Positions 22,090 through 34,700 of a stretch of DNA of 64,000 bases are shown in pieces (the stretch's first letter is position 1; each line of letters starts with the position of its first letter). The notes under the pieces are model-generated. The model ran no database searches. It was not told the DNA's origin and saw only the letters and a program-made list of their open reading frames with translations. The stretch spans positions 68,750 to 132,749 of the forward strand of contig VXCM01002020.1 in NCBI GenBank assembly GCA_014773175.1, written 5' to 3'. A program made the translations under genes and the position numbers. The stretch is from Lucifuga dentata. Lineage: Eukaryota; Chordata; Actinopteri; Ophidiiformes; Bythitidae.

Positions 22090-22315
22090 TTAACCCTGTC
22101 GAGGCTAAAGTCACAATGACACACTGCTGTGATTTTCAGAGACTTTCCTTCATTATTCCATAATATTCTAGAGTCAAGTAGAACATTGGAAAAAATTTAT
22201 AATTTATTTTACACTTTTTTATGCTCAATTCTTTCAGATTGGAATTTTATTTATTTATTTTTTTTTCAAGAATGAAGAATTTTCTTGAAAAACATTTGAG
22301 GCTCCAGAGGGTTAA
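22090..22315. mobile_element. piggyBac-like MITE (TTAA-CCCT ends)
   Basis: The left end is TTAACCCTGTCGAGGCT and the right end is AGGCTCCAGAGGGTTAA. TTAA targets with CCCT termini are the piggyBac pattern. Fragments of the same repeat lie at 25982-26112, about 28766-28880 and 45969-46150. Confidence 0.7.
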
Positions 22316-22675
22316 TGCACTCTGGGATTAAAAATGGTGAACATACCCTTTAAAAATCTGATTTGTGGAGTGAATTATCAGGACGAAATGATCATTTCAC
22401 AGAATGTACACGAATGTTCTAGAAGCAAAGAAATTCTTTGCATAGGCGTGACTATCAGGCCCCCTAGTGGACATCTGGAGAATGCATGAGCGTCATTTAA
22501 GGACAATAAAGCCTTTCGTTTACGCCTTTTTCACGAACCGAAAACAAGAATCGATAATACTGAGAGAGCTGAACGCCGTCTCGTCTCGTCTCCGTGGGGT
22601 TTTGGCAGGAAGTTACGGGAGCGGAAGATCGGAGGGTGGCTGGGCGATAACGGTAAGTTCAGTCTGGGAATGAGC

Positions 22676-22769
22676 TCAGAGCGCGTTCAGGTGGTTCAGG
22701 TTATTGGATCTGTTGTGGATCTCTTCTAGGAAGTTCTCCAGCTGCTCGATCAGAACGCGCTTCTTGAAC
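22676..22769 (-). CDS. ints6: ints6 exon 18, C terminus and stop
   Basis: The acceptor is TGCCACAG. The exon encodes FKKRVLIEQLENFLEEIHNR and SNNLNHLNAL, then TGA at 22678-22676. The 3' UTR continues towards lower coordinates. TTTATT (AATAAA on the minus strand) occurs near 22202 and 22249-22262, but the true end is not visible. Confidence 0.96.
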
Positions 22770-25700
22770 CTGTGGCAAAAAACAAACCAAAAAATGCATT
22801 ATTGCATTTTTATTTCTACAGCAAAGAAGCTAAAGAAACATTAGCGTTAGCTTCAGGTGTTTATATACCATAGGTATCTCCTGCTCATCACAACCTGAGG
22901 ATACAGGATTGGTCTTTAAAGGATCATTTTTGCATGTTTGAGCACAATAAATACAACCTACATGTTACAATACAATCATTTTCCAAAATACACCACTGGA
23001 GCGATAAATATTAGAATTGTTTTTCCTACCTTCCAGACTGCCACTGGTTTCAGTTCATTCCAGTACGCTATAAAAATCAACTTGTAGAGACTTGAAACAT
23101 GTCTGAGATAAATAATCCATGACAGAAAGACATGATGTCTGTTAGGTCTTTATTTGCTGAAAATAAATTTATTTTTTATTTTTATTTAACTGATTGGATT
23201 TAGCTGCATGGAAGATGATGTATTCCTCCGCTGGGAAATATAGTCCTAGGAGAAGATGGCTTTTAGTGAGAAATCAAAACGCTTCTACAGTCATGCTAAG
23301 TTGCTAAGTCTTAGCTGAATTTTAAGATGTGTGTATCACCTGAACATTTGATTTAGAAAGATTAGGAGATTTGGCAAGACACCACGGAAACTAAAATACA
23401 GTTTTTTGTTTTGGAAACGGTTGTCAGTTACTCGTATGCCTGTCTTTTAGTTTTACTGTTAGTTTGCCAAATCTCTTAATCTTTCTAAAATTCAGTGTTT
23501 CATCTGCTGACATGTACGTCTGACTGTAGAAAGCCTTTTTTAAATAGTTTTAATTTAAAAGCCGTCTTCTCCTGGGATTTTCTTCCATGCGGCTCTGTGT
23601 TGGATCAGTTAAATAAAGTTACTTCGACAGAACAACAGGAACGGCGTGAGCTTCAGCTGTGATGGATTACTTATCAAAAGTGTGTTTCGAGGTTCTACAA
23701 GTTGATTTTTATCATGAAATTAATGGTAGTCTGGAAGGTAGGAAGGTAACAAATCTAAAACACAATGCTCTTGGATAATGTTTGGTGCATGCGGTTTACA
23801 TTTATTGGGCTCAAACGTGCAAAATAACCGGTATGCTCCTTTAAGCCAGAGGAGAACTGGAGCGAGTACCTGGCTGCCTCTTTGATGATGTTTTGGAGGA
23901 AGATGAGCCGCGTTTCCAGCGTGCCCTGGATCTGCTTCAGGAGATGGAAGATCTTCTCGTAGTCTAAGCAAACAAAAAGAGCAGGATGAGGATTAAGAAA
24001 CTGAAATCCTTCATCCATCTGTCTGATGTCTATCAGAAACCCATATGACATCATTTGTCTCGGTGAGTTGATGAAATACTCTTTGCTTCTCAGAAACACC
24101 TAAAGTACTAAGATCGTGCACGCCTGGTGAGATGAAACCAGATAAAGGGAAAACTGGAAAGTAGTTTGTTTTTTGTGGGTATCTGGAGAGTCTGTGTGTG
24201 TGTGTGTGTGTGTGGGGGGGNGGGGGAGGCATCGGCATGCATATCATGATTTGGACCATTAAAATCCTCACTGAAATGTTTGGTGAAAAATACATTTCTT
24301 TCTGGTGGGACCAAGCTAGCAGCAAAATGGACAGAAACACCTCTGACTGAATTATAAAACATAATTATATAATACATAATTATGTAGTAAATTACATATA
24401 TACAATACATTCTAGGGCTGGATATCGATTCTGATGTCCCACTGCGATTCCATTTCCATACTAGTACTGTACATAGTAGTACTAGTACAGTACATACTGC
24501 TACTAGTGTTAGTTATACTAGTAGCATTACAGTATGTTACAAGTGTTACTTATGCTGCTAGCATTACTTATGCTACTAGCATTAGTTATGTTACTAGCAT
24601 TATTTATACTACTAGTGTTACTTACACTACTACTGTTACTTATACTACTAGCATTACTTAAGATACTAGCATTACATAAGATACTAGCATTATTTACGCT
24701 GCTAGCGTTACTTATGCTGCTAGCATTACTTATGCTACCAGCATAACTTACGTTACTAGCGTTATGCTCCTAGCATTACTTAAGATACTAGCATTACATA
24801 AGATACTAGCATTACTTATGCTATTAGCGTTACTTATGCTACAAGCTTTACTTATGCTACCAGCATTACTTAAGAAACTAGCATTACTTAAGATACTAGC
24901 ATTATTTACACGGCTAGCATTACTTATGCTGCTAGCATTACTTATGTTACTAGCATTATTTATGCTCCTACCATTATTTATGCTGCTAGTGTTACGCTAC
25001 TAGTGTTACTTATGCTACTAGCATTGCTTACCACTAGCTTTATGCTGCTAGCATTATTTATGCTACTAGTGTTACTTACGCTATTAGTGTTACTTACACT
25101 ATTAGTGTTATTTATGCTATTAGCGTTCTTAAGCTACTAGCGCTGCTTATGCTGCTAGCGTTACTTAAGCTACTAGCAGTACTTATACTGCTAGCATTAC
25201 TTATGCTGCTACAGCTACTTATGCTAGGAGTGTTACTTATGCTGCTGACGTTATTTATGCTACTAGCACTACTTTCATTACTAGCGTCATTTATGCTACT
25301 ACCGTTACTTACGCTACTAGTGTTACCTACTCTACTAGTGTTCAATTAAAAATAAGACTATTTAATAGATCAATTTTAATTTTTTGAATCTATATCAGAA
25401 TCTTTTAAATTTGAATAGCAATTAACTGAAAAATCCCCCCAAACTCTATGATCATTGTCGAGTCTTTACATATTGATGCTAACATATTAAATTACATTGA
25501 ACCATCCCTTTAGACTCAGACTCGGTTTGGCTACGTACGTCTTCCGGGTTTCCTGATCTCCTTGTTGATGAGCGTCCTCAGCTCGTTGTTGACCTTCGCC
25601 GTCTCGGTTTGGATGTGCTTCTTCAGAGCTTCGGCAGAAAGGAAACGTGACGGCTGGTCATCCAGAAACACCATCTCCATTCCCCCCTCGCTTCCCGGCA

Positions 25701-28700
25701 GCAGCTCGCCGATCACGAGTCTCCCGTTCTCCTCCTCGTCTCCGTGGTCCTGTGGGTCGGCGGCCATGTGGTTTTCCTGGTGGTCGCCGGGCCCTGAGGG
25801 CTGATCGGACTCAGAGTCAGACGTGCTGTCTGGGCTGTAGTGGTTCTGATTCAGGTGGTTGATGATCAAGTCTGGTTCTGCTCCATCATCAACGTCCACG
25901 TCTGCAGGTTAGAAATTTAAACAAAAAACAGAATTTACCAGCGTTAGAAGGATTCGTGTTCTTCTGTGTTACTAACTTACTTTAACCCTCTGGAGTCTTA
26001 AAAAAAAAAAAAACAAAACCACACTGACAGACTTTCCTTCACTTTCCAGAATATTCTACAATCAAGCAGAAAATTGACAACTTTTTATAATTTCTTTTAG
26101 ACTTTAAGATGTCCTTTTGTGACATCATTGTCATTTTCAAACGAGCTTTTACCATCCAACGCGATTACGACGTCTCAGTGGCAGAAATCTTACCGGCCGA
26201 GGGTCGAGGGCTGGCTGCAGGGCTCACTGGGGGGGTGTACGCTCTGCCCAGGCGCAGCAGCGGGGACATGCAGCGGCGTCGTTTGGGGCCCCCCCCCGGC
26301 ATGTTGATACTGTCCCCTGGTCTCTTGCCTTTATTCTGAGTGCCGGTTATAATCTCGTCAGCCTCGTCGATCATCATTCCCTAAGAAGAGCGAGAAACAT
26401 CGACGATGATGCGACATCCAAGTGTTGTTCAGTATCAGTGGAGCAGTGGTGGTGCTTAAAGGGGCATGCCTGTGATTTTGCATGTTTGAGCCCGATAAAT
26501 ATAACCCACATACATGTTACATTACTGCCAACTGTTTTCCAAAGCATGCTACTGGAGCGGTACATTTTAGAATTGTTTTTCCTACCTTCCAGAGTGTCAC
26601 ACTGAGTGTCAGTTAATTCCAGAATGTTATTCAAATCAACTTGTAGAGACTATAATCCATCACAACAAACATGTCTGTTAGTTTTTTTTGCTGAAGTAAC
26701 TTAATATAAATAGACCATACTGATGATTTTGTATGTTTAAGCCCAATAAATACTATTCAACTACATATTAAATTACTGACAAACAATTTTCCAGAACATA
26801 AAACTGTATTTTAGTTTTTCCTGTTATTTTGCCAAATCTCCTAATCTTTCAAAGTCAAATGTTCAGGTGATGCATCATTTACAATTCACCTGCTATGTAT
26901 GTCTAAATGTAGAAGGTGGTCATTCTTAATTTCTCTTTAAAAGTCGTCTCCTCCTGGGACTATATTCCCTGGCGCAGGCATACATCGTCTTCCCTGCAGC
27001 TCAGTGTTGCACTGGTTAAATAAAGTTACGTCAAACAAAAAAATTGAATAGACGTCGTGGCTGTGGTGGATTATGTGTCTCATTTTGAGTCTCTACAAAT
27101 TGATTTTTAATAGCACACTGGAATGAACTGAAACAATGGCAGTCTGGAAGGTAGGAAAAACAATTCTAAAATGCACCGCTCCAGTAGTATGGTTTGGAAA
27201 ATGTCTGTCAGTAACATAACACGTATATGTCGGCTGAAGTGTGCAAAATCGGCGATGTTTTATCAAAAAGATGTTGCTGTTTTATAATATAGATATTGAT
27301 GAATTTCTATAGATTTGCAGCATCTGATGATCCAGTTTCTCAGAACAGGAATTTTTTGTGGGATGGGGATTGATCCTATTTAGCTGCACTCATATTTAAT
27401 TCCAGCAGGGGGCAGTCACAACCTGCTAAACACTTTTCTGATCCTTCAGCCCCACAGAAATCAGTGTCCAAGCAGTAATCCATTAATAAAATCCTCTCTT
27501 AACATTGTAATGGGATTACATCACCTCTAGCTTACTTTCTCACCTGTTGGTTGTATTGTTTTTCAGATTTTGTCTGACAGATGCTGATTGTGCTCAACAT
27601 TTTCTCCTCTACATCTCTTCCTGTTATTGCTGCACAAAACTGATCTGAGGTCATTTAGCAGGATGTGACGTTCCACCTGGATTCTCTTCCCTTCTTCATT
27701 CTTTTTAAGCCACAACCTTCAAAATGTTCAGTTTTTTTAGGATATTATCACTGAGACACTGCAGCTTTTGTCACTCTGTTAGCTCAACGATTGATACAAA
27801 CTGGAAGTCTAAATACTCCTTTTGTAAAGGGGTAACAGATGTTCTACTTTTTCTTAAAGGACCATACCATCGGTTTTGCATGTTTGAGCCTAAAATATTT
27901 AATTTTCATACATGTTACGTTACTGACAATCATTTCCCAAAGGATAAAACTGTATTTCAGCTTTCCTGATATTTTGCAAAACCTCTTAATCTTTCAAAAT
28001 CAAATATTCAAGTGATACACCCACCTTAAAAATCCATGTTTCTCCTGCTAATAGTTACACAGCCTTATGAAGTCACGGTCCTTTAAATTTTTCCATAAAC
28101 GCAGGTCTTCTTTTGGGACTATATTCCCCGGTGGAGGCATACATTCACTCCACGCTTTTTATTGAGCTTAAACACTAAAATTACATAACTTCTAAAAAAA
28201 CCTGAATACACGTCTTGTTGGTGATGATGGATTACCTATCCCAAGAACGTTTACAGTATCAACAAGTTGATTTTAATAGCAGAATGAACTGAAACCAATG
28301 GAGGTCTGGAAGGTAGGAAAAACATTTTTAATTCACCGTTCCAGTAGTATGCTTTGGGAAATGATTGTCAGTAACGTTACGTGTATGAAAATTGAATATA
28401 TTAGGATCAAACATGCGAGCATACATGCATGGTATGGTCCTTTAAATTTGAAAAGATTAGGTTTACATTAAAGGGCTCACCAATAAATTTTGGTACCTTT
28501 TTTTGTATGTTAAAGAAGTTGAACTCTTGCATAACCCTGACTGAAAGGTCTGCAGTGTTTGACCATTTTGTATAAGGCGGCAAGGTTTAAGGTTTCTTTT
28601 CTTTTTTCTTTCTGTTGTTGTTAAAGTATGAGGTTATGTGGTTATATATGGCAATATTTTACTGCTAAATTTATGTTACTTTAAATTCTTATTGTTCAAA

Positions 28701-31700
28701 AACCAATATAAATAATGTTGAGGGAAAAAAAAAGAAAAATAAAGGAATATTATCATTGTCAACAGATTTTTTACGCCTGGCTTACTTTCAAAATATTCTA
28801 AATCCTTAAGCTATTTTATGCCAATTCAGCTTTTTCACACTGAGTTTACTGTAGGACAAATCAGAGTTTTGTGCCCTTTCAGAGTTTTTTAGGTGGCCAT
28901 CGTACACTCGTGATGTCGCAGTGTGTGATGTGACGTATTAAAATATTAAAATATGACATATGCTAGCACTCATTGATTTAAAAAAACAGATATTTTTCAT
29001 AATCCTTACTGTCAAAACTCTAATCCTTCATACATAAATTATACGTCAAATTGCTGACCTACTTCCTGTTTAACAGATATATGACTAGCACAAGTAGCAT
29101 TATACTTGTACTACTAGTAATAAATACTGTGTACTTTCTTACTTGCAGTTTTTGGAGTTATACAAAATTTAGATGATATTTTACCTCATAGTTGGCACTT
29201 AGTACACTGAAATAAATACTTCTACTACATTTACATAGGAAACCCAAGTAACATGCAGTATTTTACTAGCAACAGCCCCTGAATCACCATAGCAACAACT
29301 TTATACAGCTTAGCAACCATACTACCACTCTAAAAACCCTAGCAACTACCTATCAACAACCACAGCAAATACTTATATTTAGAACTATTAAGCATCAAAT
29401 ACTTAGTACATATTACTATTGGGTATGTCACACTTACTAATTAGTAGTTAGTACTCTTTATTACATAGTTGTCTATTCCTTAGCAATAACTTCAGTAACT
29501 TGTACTTTGTAATACTAGGTAGGTACCTTTTTAAATGGACATTTTTTGTACTTTTTAGTACTAAGTTCTTAGTACAGTATTTCAAACTTGCTTGTAAAGT
29601 AGAAGGCACACCATACTCTGTACATTGTAGTTAGTACTAACTACTGCAAAATAATTTAACTAGATCCATAATAGTACTTTCAATACTAATTTGTGGATAT
29701 TTTGCATCTACAACTTTAGAGTACTACGGATTTTGTACATGGCACAAACTTTTTAGGACAAAGTACATATAACTCTTTAGTATTCTTCAAATGCTTCTTT
29801 TCTTTTTACTATTTTGTTCTCATTTAATAATCCTTATACTCATCCAAAAGTTCAGAATCCTTCAGTTGCTTTCAGTTTTTTATGTGTTACCTTTCTGCTC
29901 TCAACAAGCTCCACATTTCTTCAGAAGACACTTTATAGATACACAACTCGTCTGTTTACTACCTTTCTCACATTACTTGTGGAGTTTCCTGCCAAAAGAG
30001 GTGATTCAGAGCTCACGTTTTACAGATACAAACCTCAACCATATGAGAAATCTTACCAAACGAAACAGAGACCTCCATTTATTTACACATCTAACCTCCT
30101 CGGCCATTTAGTGACTTCGATTAGGTGAAGGATGCTTTTGGCACCTTTTGCGGCTTGGCGAGCGAACGGGATGTACCTTTTTGTCCAGTTTGAAGGGGTT
30201 GCCAAATGTGTGCAGACGTTTGGGCTGCTCGGGGTCCAGATCGCGGAGAGGCTGGGGAGCAGCTTTGAGAAAGTCCTGGTAATTACCCATCTGGGCTATT
30301 GGCACGCTGTGGAGCTGGTCTGGAGATGGGAGAACGTTTAAAAGTTTAAAGTTTCTCATTTGAGGTAGCAGGGGTGAATGTAGAAAACGTGCACGGTGTC
30401 CTACCTGCGTCTTGTCCTGTGAAAGTGCAGGTGCTGGTTTTGATCAGGTTCCTCCTCATGCGGCTGAGCTGGTCCAGCAGTTGGCTCCGGCAAATGTCGT
30501 AAGGATTCCTGAAGGGCTGAGGCTTCTGGCTCTGAGGAGGCCAGGAAAGAGGTAAAGTACTCGGGTAAAAGGCGATGAGAGAGTAAAGGCCGTTACACAC
30601 CGAGAGCGACGGGAATAAATGACAAGAAAGTGCAAATTTTCCAGTTGCGGTAAATATGTTCACACCAAAACGTAATGCGATTTTTAACAAATATTTGTAT
30701 GGGTTCACCCCAAAAAACCGCACAATGAAAAAAAAAAAAACTGAATCAGAAACAAGTGCTGATGGTCCTGATTTCACAACAAAAGCAGGAAAAAAAAACT
30801 GAGATTCTGGATTCATCAAATATGAAGGAGGCGGAGCCTGTTTGATACAGGAATTAAAGCTTTTGGACAAACTTCAGGATGACCGTAAGTAAATATTCAT
30901 TAAGACCTCGTCATAATGAAGCTATGATTATCTTTTTACTTGTTGTCCTTATAATTTTTGTCTGTTTTACTAAACAGGACGGCATTAACAATCAGACGAT
31001 TCACTATGTTGAATGTTCTGAGTGTGACGTCACCATCAAACCATACTTTGATTGGTCTGATGCATTTGTATTTGCAGGCAAAAAGTTGGAAAAATTGAGT
31101 TTGATCCAAAAAAATAAATGCTGTAATTTTGTCAAGCGACAAAAGTGTGACAAAACTAACTGGCTTAAAAAAGTTACTGAGCAGAGACTAGAAGATCAGT
31201 TTCTACAGAAGCGGTCTAGTGAGCTACAGATGTCATCTTGTGACCTTTATGTTGAATTTAAGAAGGAGTTTAAGTTTGAAAAGTATTTATTGCAACAAAA
31301 TAGAGGGCAACGAGCAATGTGTGATTTAGACTTGCCACTTCTAGAATTCCAAAGGTTACTGGAAGATATATAGGTTTAGAAAGGAAAAAGAGAATGTGTA
31401 AATTATGCAACGACACTGTGTTGGGGATGAATATCATGAACTGTTTGAATGCATAAATATGGAAATAATGCAATCTAGAGAAAGGTATTTGCCACAGTAT
31501 TATGTTAATGTCCATCTATGTTTAAGTTGATTTTTTTTAATTACAATCAGAGAATCCAAAAACAAACTTGGTGGTGCCTTTTAGAAAATGTGTTAATTTT
31601 GTTTAAGTGATTTATGTTGGTTTTTTTCTTTTTTTTTTCCCACTCATTTTGCCTGCCTTTATATGTATTATATATGTACTTGTTTGTATTCTATACCATT

Positions 31701-34700
31701 TTATGGTCAAGAGGTTCAGAAAATGAATGAATGAATGAAACTCCATCGTTGACGTGAAAAGCTCCAGAATATTATTAACGTGCGGAATATTCGCACAAAT
31801 TATTCTCCTCTGGTGTGTGACGGCCTGAAGTCTGGCAAGGAAAGATGGTCTTTTCTGGTGAAATAGAATCAAACACTAAATTGTTCATTAATCTTTAGCT
31901 GCAGCACTATGTTTCTCACAAATAAAAAAAAAAAGCATGTTCAGTACACGTTTCATGGAGAAAATGAAGGTTTTTGACAAAGAGATGCCCCAGACATACG
32001 TAGTTGAGCTGTGCCAGCTGAAAGCCTTGGAACTCCTTGGGGTTGAGCTCCATGGGCAGCGTTGGGGTCACTCCCATGACGCTCTGCAGCTGCTGGGTGA
32101 AATCCCTCCGCTGAGCCATGGAGAGACCGCCGTCGCCCCGCCATCGCACCTTCATGCCTGCTTCCGGCGGCAGCTTCTTGCCGATCAGGCTGATCAGCCG
32201 ATCGTACTCGACTTTTGACTGGAGGTATGAGCGAGTGAAGCACATGAGCGAGTGAGGAAACACTTCAATATTCAATTTGACGCTCAGTGCTAATAACACA
32301 TTAACAGTGCTCGACATGTTGAGGTTTAACACTCGTATTAACACGCACACACAAGCACATGCACGTATGCACGCACACACACAATGAGGAAACAACAACC
32401 CAACAACACACCTGCTGGCTGAGCTTCTTGAGGTAGGAAACCACGCTGTAGCTCAGGCCGTACTCCATGTTGTCGGCCAGCAAGTTCGGCGCTCCCATAA
32501 TTCTCAGAGCCTTCCTCAGCGGCTATGAAAAAAAAATAAACACAGAACAACAACGATGAGAAGGTTTTACATTTTTGATATGTTGTTCAAACACTAGAAA
32601 AGGACCATACCGGTGATTGCGCATGTTTTACCTCAATATATACAACATATACATACATGTTGTGTTACTGATAACTGATTTCCAAAACGTAAAATCATAC
32701 TTTAGTTTTCCTGATATTTTTTTTCAAATCCACTAATCTTTCAAAATCAAATATTCAGGCGATGCACACCTTAAAATTCATTGTTTCACCTTCTAACACT
32801 TTTGCACAAATGTAGAAGGCACAATTATTTTAATTTCTCTGTAAAAGCCGTCTTCTCCTGGGACTATATTTCCTGGTGGAGGTATACATTGTCTTCTATG
32901 CAGCTCCTTGTTGGATCAGTTAAATACAGTTACTTCGGCAAAAACTCTAATAAACGTAACGTTCACTGTGTTTCAAGTCTCTACAAGTTGATTTTTATAG
33001 TGTACTGGAATGAACTGAAGCCAATGGCTGTCTGGAAGGTAGGAAAAACAATTCTAAAATTTACCTCTAAGTATCATATTTTGGAAATGGCTGTCAGTAA
33101 CATAATGTATACTGATTGTATATATTATGCTCAAACATGCACAATCGGCATATATGGTCCTTTAAAGGCCTGGACGATGACGGCAAGTCGACTGACCCCG
33201 ATGTAGTATGGTGGCATGGTCTTCAGGTAGTTCTCGAAGGACTGGCGCCATTTGAGATTCGGTTTGAACTTGTGCACTTTGATTAAGTCATCTGCAATAA
33301 ACCAGAAAACAGCAAGCAGGTAAAGACAGGAAAACGACTTGTTACAGTGCAGAACACGTCTGACACGAGTCCTAAGCACACTCAAAACTCACACAATAAC
33401 ACCTTTAAGTTAAGCTTTTCTTGCAGTTATATTTTTTAATAAATATATTCAAGTCAATATAATCTGTCATACTGATACTCAACTGCTGATAATATAGATT
33501 TTGCAAAATTTGCAAGATTGCGACAGAATTTTAACTTCAAAAAGTAGAAACTCACTCCACTCATATTTAATGTCTGATTTTATTATTTATGGATTGTTAG
33601 CAGCCATTTTTGCTACACAAGAGATTTTTCTTTTCTTTGTAGGGGGGGNGGGGGGGATGGTGTGATAAGAAATAGCCAATACCAAGTCAGTTCTCTTATT
33701 AATTTAACATATAATTATCATCTTCACACAAAAGGAAATAAACTTAATTATAAACCACTTGTGAATGAAATATTTCATGTTGTTTCATTGTTGTCTAGAA
33801 TTTGATTAACTCTGAATATTAATAACTTTCCCCGTGTATCTTGTAACTAAATAGCATCATTTAAAGGACCATACTGGTGATTTTGCATGTTTGACCCCAA
33901 TAAATATAACCTGCTTAGACCATGCATAGCTGCAAGTTGTATTTATTGGGCTTAAACATGCAAAATCACAAGAATGGTCCTTTAAACTTCAGCTGTACTC
34001 AATGTTGATTGAGTCTCTGGGCGTTTTTTTTTTTTTTTTTTTTTTTTGGACAGTTAGTTTGCATTTTTTGGTATTTGAAGGTATTACGCTCCTTTAAGTG
34101 TCCAACCTGAATACTCTGATTAATTTGTTTTATTAATGAATTCAAATATTTAACTGACAGCGTTCAGCACATTTTCTTGGTCCATATCACCTTTTAAGTT
34201 TAAAGGTGTTGAACACTAAGGAAATAGTGTAAAGTCAGCGTTATAAAAGTCCCAAAGTGACTGTTCTATAAATAACATTCGTTCTGAGGCGATGGTGATT
34301 ACCAGGCGGAATGATTTCCCACAAGCACATTCAGGGTGAAAACAGGTGAGACACAAACATGAGTCAGCCTTACCCAGAAGTGGCAGCAGCACTGGGTAGT
34401 TGTATGGCATGACAAACATGTTGACGCAGTTGAGAGCCGTGCTGGCCTTCAGGTAGCCACACGGCTGGCCCAGGTCGCTGTACTTGGCACTGTTACACAC
34501 AAACACCTGGAAGGAGAGGCGGACAGGAAGTGAGAGAGTGGAGAAGCAGCGTGACGGCGTAGAAACATCCAGAGTGGAGAGTGGGTTCTTCACAGGGTAG
34601 AGGGAAGGAAAAAAACATCGATTTTTCCTTTAATTGCTATTCAAATTTAAACAATTCCAATATTTGTTGCATTGTTTATTTCAATGGATCCCCGTTAGCT

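Noticed and set aside
24470..25345. CRISPR-like array
   Set aside because: The units are directly tandem with no unique spacers, and the DNA is from an animal genome.
24434..25349. Leucine-alanine-rich membrane-like frames
   Set aside because: They are products of the 18-bp repeat in an ints6 intron; no start context or homology.
30879..31373. A 164-codon open frame with a hydrophobic N terminus, as a possible novel intronic gene
   Set aside because: Its sequence continues through two frameshifts into a LINE-type zinc-knuckle end and a (GAAT)n tail, so it is a retrotransposon relic.
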